NCBI GenBank assembly: GCA_014898425.1
Contig: RCSZ01000002.1
Coordinates: forward strand, 806,001-870,000
From: Botryotinia globosa
Taxonomy: Eukaryota > Ascomycota > Leotiomycetes > Helotiales > Sclerotiniaceae
Reading direction: 5' to 3'
Length of the DNA stretch: 64,000 bases
The translations under genes and the position numbers were made by a program. The notes under the pieces were generated by a model. That model did no database searches and was not told the origin of the DNA. It saw only the letters and a list, made by a program, of their open reading frames with translations. Of the stretch, positions 58,460-64,000 are shown in pieces; position 1 is the first letter of the stretch, and every line of letters starts with the position of its first letter.

Positions 58460-59784
58460 TTAGAGTTTGCCAATACCGGCATGGGCCACGACGTAAGCGG
58501 GGACCGAAGAAGCAGCAATTGCAGCAGGAACGTAGCCACTTTCCTTGGTCTTGATGGTGGCCAAGAAGGCGGTGGTACCGTAATCTGGGAAGGGCTCCCG
58601 AGCTTGGAACTGCATTTGCGACACAAGCACGGCCGAGGTATGCGGTGCAAGTTGATTCGGTTCCAGAAGCGGTGGTGAAGATGGAGCTTCCAGCTGAGGA
58701 AGAAGCAGTCGTGATAGGAGTTGTGACAGATTGGAAGTAGTTGCCCTCCAACAAGACTGCAGCGCCGACACCGATATCGAAATCATGGCCTGCGACATTG
58801 TAGAAGTAGTTGTTGACGGCGTGCATGGTGATAGCATCACCGGAGCTTCCACCGACCTTGGGGGCTCTGCCAGAGCAGTGATGAATGTAGTTGTTTGCGA
58901 GAGTGACGTAGTCTGCGGCACCATAGAAGAGCATTGTCCAATAGTGTTGGCCGTTGCAAGTGGCGGACCAGGAAGTTTGACCATCGAATTCATTGTTGGA
59001 GATTGTGAGTCTGCCAGCTGCATTGTATCCAGTAACAAGCATTTGTCTGCCGATGAGAGAGAATTTGCAGTGATCGATCCAGATCAAGTCTGTGCCAACC
59101 TGAAGATAATATTTAGTATGTAGGCTTTGTAACCTCCCTTCCGTCAAGAAGCAAAACTTACCAATGTGATAGCATCACCACCCCAGATCAATGAAGGGTT
59201 AAGGTTGGTAATATGAACATTTTGAATAATGATGTTGGAAACACCAGAGAGATGGAGTCCCCGACCAATGATAACACCCGCGCTGCCTACACCAACAATA
59301 CTCTTGTTGCTCTTGACCTGGATTGGTGTGGTGCCAGCATTATCGTATTTGACCGTAGTTGCGGGAGCAGATCCACACCAACCATTTGCATTGATGGCAT
59401 TTTGTCCACTAGATCCGCAGGTATTGCTAGCTGGTACGCATCCAGTTGCAGTGGTAGTTCCCAAAGTACCGCGGAAATCAAATGTCTTGGTGATAAGAAT
59501 GACTCGTGGCGATGAGTCTGTGAGGTAAGAGACCAATTTAAGAAAGTAAATCAGCTGAGGATCTTAAGTCAAGTGTACACTTTGACTTACTCAGCAGTTG
59601 TACTAGGTGTGACAGGGCTAGCGCTTCCACCACCAGTCACCTAAACGAGGTTAGTATGCAAGAAAGGAACACTACACCAATGAATACTAACTCCGTGAGC
59701 AGCACCTGAAGCTGATCCGGTAACACCTGCGCCATGAGCGAAAGGCAACAGCGCGGCTGTAAACCAAAACAAGAGAGAATGCAT
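58460..59784 (-). pseudogene. Pectin lyase (polysaccharide lyase family 1), apparently broken by two lesions
   Basis: Minus-strand exons: 59784-59692, 59640-59591, about 59537-59162 and 59099-58460. Exon 1 has a signal peptide (MHSLLFWFTAALLPFAHG). The body is a PL1 pectin lyase: GGSASPVTPST, VSYLTDSSPRVI, GGDAIT, DLIWIDHC, IGRQ, HYWTML, HCSGRAPKV, LLHAVNN-like MHAVNNYFY and CTAYLGRACV. The catalytic-site residues expected from Aspergillus pectin lyase (Asp in WIDH, Arg in IGRQ, Arg in SGRAPKV) are present. Two breaks are visible. The 3' splice site of intron 2 reads CTTAA where CTTAG is needed (59538). An extra base in the GGG run at 58592-58594 shifts the frame before FPDYG, after which 43 codons of good family sequence continue to the true stop. 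As written, the gene cannot make the full enzyme. Assembly error is possible for the second break. Confidence 0.82.
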
Positions 59785-59882
59785 GATTTTGCTGAGAGTG
59801 ATATTATGGAATGTTGAGCTGACAATCTAAGAATTGGCTGCAATGTTTTGGATTTAGATTTCATTATCTGGAGGAACATCTC

Positions 59883-59890
59883 TTTATATA
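59883..59890 (-). promoter_or_regulatory. TATA box upstream of the pectin lyase
   Basis: TATATAAA on the minus strand, about 100 bases before the start codon at 59784. The promoter of the broken lyase therefore looks intact. Confidence 0.5.
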
Positions 59891-60869
59891 TCGTTGATAC
59901 TTCTGCCCCGAATTAACAGATGTGATGGAGCTCTCTCCTATTCCAGAATATCGTAGCACCAAGAAATTCACGATGCCTGGTGGATAATCTTTACCGTTAA
60001 TCTTCCATATTGAAATGCAGGACCGTCAGTATGCCGGATGTTAATGAATTAGGAATCTGACAGTCAGGACTAAGTAAGCCTATACTTCAACGGTGCTCGG
60101 CGCCCTGGTGAACCCTGGCATTGAGTTCCTCGCCGGTGGTTCCAAGAGCGTATAATGAAGGCAGTGTCACCGGCGTCTTGCCTGCATGCCACAAGCGCCA
60201 GCTACAACGGATCAAACCCTCAATAAAGAGTGTCAAGGTGATGCCATGATATAGGTTCAGCACTATGTGGTGGCAGGAAAATCTCTTGTATGATGGAAAA
60301 TTCCAAATGCCCGCCAAGCTATGTGAGAGGAGTTGACTGAATAGAGGACAAAAGCTTGCGCACCAATGATAGAGGCATTGGTGTTGGAGATAGAGAACCC
60401 TGAGTACGTATAATGTCTTCGACAAATTGCCTAAATAGAAAATCCAACACGTCGATGGACATGCGTGAAGATCATTTGACCTCTTTTGAAGGAATGGAAA
60501 CGTGGTTGGTACATCACCGTTCTTTTTAGAACAATACGAATATGGAAATCTAGAAGACCCAAATCGGTAAACAAGAGGTACTAGAACAGTCGCAGGCTTC
60601 ATGGAAGAAAAGACTAAATACGGGCCATAAATTTGCCGTGTATGTTCCCCAGATATGCAGATAGAAAATCTCCGATCGGTAGCGATGCTGTACCTACAGC
60701 AGTACCACTGGGACCACAGCACACCTCATGCACCGCCATACATGTATTGTTATCTGACAGCGTGGGATTGGACCTTGAGTGGGGGAAGGGAAGGATGGCA
60801 AGTTGCCAAGATGGAATAATTACCGATTGTGCAGAAAAACGGTAACCATCGTGACCTATAGTGGCGCAG

Positions 60870-61758
60870 CTATTGCTTCGGATAGGTAACCTTGGAAATC
60901 ACCACGGAGAGTCTGTACAACGATGGGAATGCCACCGTGTTGGGGTTTTCGAGGCCGATTCTTCCGAATACAGTTGTTTTAACGGGAGAGAAGTGTTGAG
61001 CAGCCGGTATCTGATCTCCGAATACGATACTCGACAGTGTATAACTGACAGGCAGAGGAGGACTGTATTGTTGGCATACTCGTTGAGAAGGTCCACCCCT
61101 TGGTTACTCTCGATTGTGAATCGAATGTTGAGTGGAGTATTTCTTTACACCGTAAATTCCCAAGTCTCTCATAAATGTTCTCACTCTCACCGTATGATAG
61201 AAAGGCTTGCATTGCAGCAGCAGCGAAAGAGTGAGAAGTCGAAGCTCCAGGCGAGCATCGAGATGAACCGCAATCAGCCACATCACGTGATATGGTTAGG
61301 GACCTCACCTGGCATCGATTCTTTCTCGGTAGTGTGAGCTCGAGCTTCTTGGAATTGATCTCTCCTTATTACTGATCATGTAATTGCTCATCAGTCGTTC
61401 GCGCGAGATGATGAAGCGTTCTTGACTCTCATCTGCTCATTGAGCGTCCTTCTACAAGATATGTTTGCCATGGAGAAGGTACCTATACCGTTGAGAGCTT
61501 TTCCGGCACTTAACGTCAGCTTCTTACGGTTTTCTCATCAATACTCCCACTGAACTGTGTTTCAAACTTCATGGTCGTGTTGTAAGACATTCCAAAACGA
61601 GCTGACGCGGTCAGTGATCTGGCCCCCAGACCAGTATCTAAATCAATCCAATATCCTCTGTCCACTGAATGGGGATGTATGCTCTTATGTATTTGGCCCT
61701 CGGTTTCTATTCCATGTTCAAACAATATAACCTCATTATTTTGAATGGCTCTGAACAT
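60870..61758 (-). pseudogene. Candidate decayed gene of unknown family
   Basis: Several minus-strand pieces read like real protein but lie in different frames. From 61758, an ATG frame contains NNEVILFEHGIETEG, HPHSVDRGYWIDLDTGLGAR and MSYNTTMKFETQFSGSIDE. Around 61104-61160 come GIYGVKKYSTQHSIHNRE, and near 61090 VDLLNEYANNTV. From about 61040 to 60870 come PAAQHFSPVKTTVFGRIGLEN, NTVAFPSLYRLS and VVISKVTYPK before a stop. No set of ordinary introns I tried joins them. I do not recognise a domain. An intact gene with introns I have missed is the main alternative. Confidence 0.3.
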
Positions 61759-62215
61759 CGAGATTTTATGGTGGCCTCAACTGGCACTACATAGGTAGTA
61801 GGTGTCTATTCTGGAATCATCAAAGGGAAGCAATGGGATATAGAAAATCAATGATGCCACAATTTCCATTATCGTCGAGGCCGATTTCTCAGTTAATGCG
61901 CAAGTGTGCATTTAATCACAGCACATTGTCGGCTATGCAGACCGAATATGTTGGTTCTGACGAGTTTGTAACGAATCAACAAGGATTGGCAGATATTTGA
62001 TTGGTCTACAACGACTATTCCTGATACATTATTGGCTAGCACCCTGGGTCATTGAAGAAACGGCGTGGTATCAATCTCCGAAATACACCTTCATTGTCCA
62101 GCCACACATCAAACATTTAAGTAGGTAGATGGAATACCTCCGAGAAGCTAATTTATATTGCAATAGAAACTATAATTTGCATACACATACTGCATTATTT
62201 ACTAATCGATTGATC

Positions 62216-63585
62216 ATGTCGAGTCCTGGATATTCGCAGGCTCATGTCTCCTTGAATAACCGATCTCCCTCCATCTCGGCCAACCGGGCATCCAGTCTAC
62301 CGTCCCGGCCACGCCTCAATCCTTACCAGACACCCGAACGACCAATATTGCGCAAGTTCCCTACATCTTCATCTTCGGTCTCCAGTGTCAGTACGATGTC
62401 GACTGCCGATAGCACATTTTCGATTAGATCTCTCAGACATGAACCGTCGCTAATCACTCCACCAAATGATTTCGAGGAATCAATTGATCAGTGGCCAACT
62501 GCACGACGTCGAAATTTGTATGAATCTCCCATAAGAACCTCGAGTGATTCAAGATATAAATATCAAGCAATAGCTTCGCAATCTAAAGCTGATGAAGATC
62601 GAGATCGAGTTGAAGGTCAAGCAGATGATGAAGTTGAGTGTATCAGGATGTCAACAATGACAAAAGCCAAGCTAAAAGGGTATTAAAGATGCCTGGGGCT
62701 TTTCCTACCATTGCGGAAGAAATCATTGTCCATAGGCGTATGAGCTCGGGCTTCAGTAATGCCTGCAATTCTATACCTGTTCAGTATCCTGTTCTTCCAG
62801 CGATAGCACCACAGTGTCCAAAGTTTTGTTCTTATGGATCCGCTCATAAAAGCACCCGAGAAATAAATCACGCTATAAGATCACTTCTCCAGAAGCCGCT
62901 CAAACCTCATTGCGGCCTTACTGCTGGTTACATATATGCGTTTGAATCTCCTAGGTATGCTCCTTGTCACATAAAAATCGGTCAATCGAGCAGAGCTCCA
63001 GAAACTCGCATGCGCGAGTGGTCAAAATGTAGAATACCAATTTCCAAAATTTCCAAATCTGTATCTGGGGCTCCATCCGAATCACCCAGTGGCAACGGCG
63101 AAGATGCTTTCTATCATTACGCGTTAGTTGAGTCTATCCTCTTCGAAGAGTTCTATAATCAACGCAAGTGGTTTGAGTGCAAGGTTTGCAAAAACAGCCA
63201 GCGCGGACCTAGAAGGCATACAGAATGGTTGGAAATCGATGCATACACTCCAGCTCATGCAATAAGGCGTTGGCGTGATTGGGTCGAAAGAGAAAAGCCA
63301 TTCACACCGCTGGGGAGCCTAACGGCCTATTGGCAGTGGAGAGTGAATGAGTTACCGAAGAATTCATCGAGTACAGACTGGGATGATTGGACACGACCTG
63401 GGCTGTGGGAGTACTGCGGGTTTCTGCTAGAACAGCTTTCCCTTCATACTTCGAAGTTGAAACCGCATTTTACGAGGAAAGATAAGCAATTTTGGACAAT
63501 GAGTTGCTTTTTCGTACTTGTTTCATTCCTCATATACACTCCCGAGTTTACCATTTCCTTTGCGATGGTATTATTCGCCCTGTGA
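62216..63585 (+). CDS. T5orf172 (GIY-YIG-like) domain protein of fungi
   Basis: Two exons, 62216-62632 and 62689-63585, giving 437 residues. The 56-nt intron (GTTGAG...ATTAAAG) is required because the two frames differ; it joins GQADDE to MPGAFPTIAEE. Residues 1-139 are Ser/Arg/Pro-rich and disordered. The domain begins at about 216: TAGYIYAFESP, then CHIKIGQSSRAPETRMREW, then ALVESILFEEFYNQRKWFECKVC and HTEWLEI. This is the T5orf172/Mug113-like relative of GIY-YIG nucleases, with the GYIY and KIG elements, the R and the E-containing VESILFEE helix. Four Cys near residues 182-214 and two later could bind zinc. The C-terminus has one or two membrane helices (SCFFVLVSFLIY). Function is unknown. 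The start MSSPGY was preferred over an upstream in-frame ATG at 62129. Confidence 0.85.
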
Positions 63586-64000
63586 TTCTGCTTTTGGTGT
63601 AGTCATCATATACTTGGGAGAATTTAGAGTTGACGGTTGGCGTTTGCATGTGGGCTTGTGATTGGTGAATACCAATTTGAGGTGCGTGGTGGCAAGTGAT
63701 CCAATATTGTTGTTATGGTTCTCTTAAGTTTTTCTTCATGTGTCTCACTGTACCTTTAGAAGATTTGCTATCATATCGCTCATCCAAATATAATTGATGA
63801 CTTTGATAAATTGACTTCACCGGGTGCCGAAGTATTCCTTTTAGCCGATACTCGGGCAGGAGAGAAACGTGTCATCTCAGCAGTCATTGGTACGAACCTG
63901 TGCACATTCTAACCATTATTGGTGTACACGGAATTGTCAGCACTCATGTCAAAGTCCGGACTCTTTTCAAATTTCGATCATCAATCAATTGATTGATATA
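63586..64000. other. End of window, no gene seen
   Basis: 3' flank of the T5orf172 gene. AT-rich, without supportable frames. Confidence 0.5.

Larger units (their letters stand above)
59785..62215. other. Region with protein-like fragments but no intact gene
   Basis: Apart from the lyase promoter and the upstream region of the T5orf172 gene, I see protein-like pieces on the minus strand between 60870 and 61758 in several frames (see the pseudogene candidate). A 211-codon frame at 60087-60722 (-) and a 159-codon frame at 60861-61337 (+) are not recognisable; the second begins with GTG. Confidence 0.4.

Noticed and set aside
60861..61337. 159-codon + strand frame
   Set aside because: Starts with GTG, no domain; the minus strand of the same stretch reads more like protein.

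Overview
The window is nuclear DNA of a filamentous ascomycete. The signs are short spliced genes (introns mostly 45-130 nt with GT...AG ends and CTAAC/CTGAT-type branch sites), long AT-rich and low-complexity intergenic DNA, and fungus-specific families (Gti1/Pac2 regulator, Grg1/CCG-1, AIM32, ALR/MNR2-type CorA, an Edc1-like decapping activator). A single-copy Wor1/Ryp1/Reg1-type regulator together with a pectin lyase points to a plant-associated Leotiomycete, most likely Sclerotiniaceae (Botrytis/Sclerotinia-like). That assignment is inference from style and gene content; I could not run a search.

Layout. 1-9 kb: an intronless Ksp1/Ran1-type kinase flanked by a very long pyrimidine-rich leader and a purine-rich tail. 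9-11 kb (-): mitochondrial tRNA-modification enzyme MTO1. 14-15.5 kb (-): a disordered protein with the Edc1/PNRC decapping motif. 16.5-17.8 kb: RBX1 (+) converging on signal peptidase subunit SPC1 (-). 19.6-22.6 kb: CorA-type Mg2+ transporter and TIM8. 23.5-25.5 kb: ribosomal protein uL23 (-) and the 25S rRNA methyltransferase BMT2 (+), back to back over a 319-bp promoter. 26.6-29.1 kb: AVT-type vacuolar amino-acid transporter. 29.9-31.3 kb (-): cardiolipin synthase. 32.8-34.3 kb (-): Gti1/Pac2 master regulator, followed upstream by about 8.5 kb of gene-poor DNA carrying small TIR elements. 42.8-46.4 kb (-): ten-exon tyrosyl-DNA phosphodiesterase TDP1 with a duplicated UIM+SIM N-terminus and a MITE in one intron. 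48-49 kb: AIM32. 51.9-56.1 kb: Grg1-like starvation/clock gene, EXPERA/EBP-family protein, MARVEL protein. 57.3-57.7 kb: small ORF ending in a large GAT-rich tandem repeat. 58.5-59.8 kb (-): pectin lyase with two independent lesions. 62.2-63.6 kb: T5orf172 (GIY-YIG-like) protein.

Most genes are housekeeping: mitochondrial biogenesis (MTO1, TIM8, CRD1, AIM32), ribosome/RNA (uL23, BMT2, Edc1-like), protein handling (RBX1, SPC1), transport (CorA, AVT) and DNA repair (TDP1). I see no biosynthetic cluster, tRNA, rRNA, CRISPR or bacterial-style operon.

The most noteworthy observations are: (i) the pectin lyase, apparently inactivated by a lost 3' splice site plus a one-base insertion; (ii) a TA-flanked MITE inside a GC-AG intron of TDP1 and a diverged relative upstream of the Reg1-like gene; (iii) a recent 41-codon duplication giving TDP1 two ubiquitin-interacting and two SUMO-interacting motifs; (iv) two intergenic DNA words, TACCTAGGTA and TACTCCGTA, that recur far above chance.
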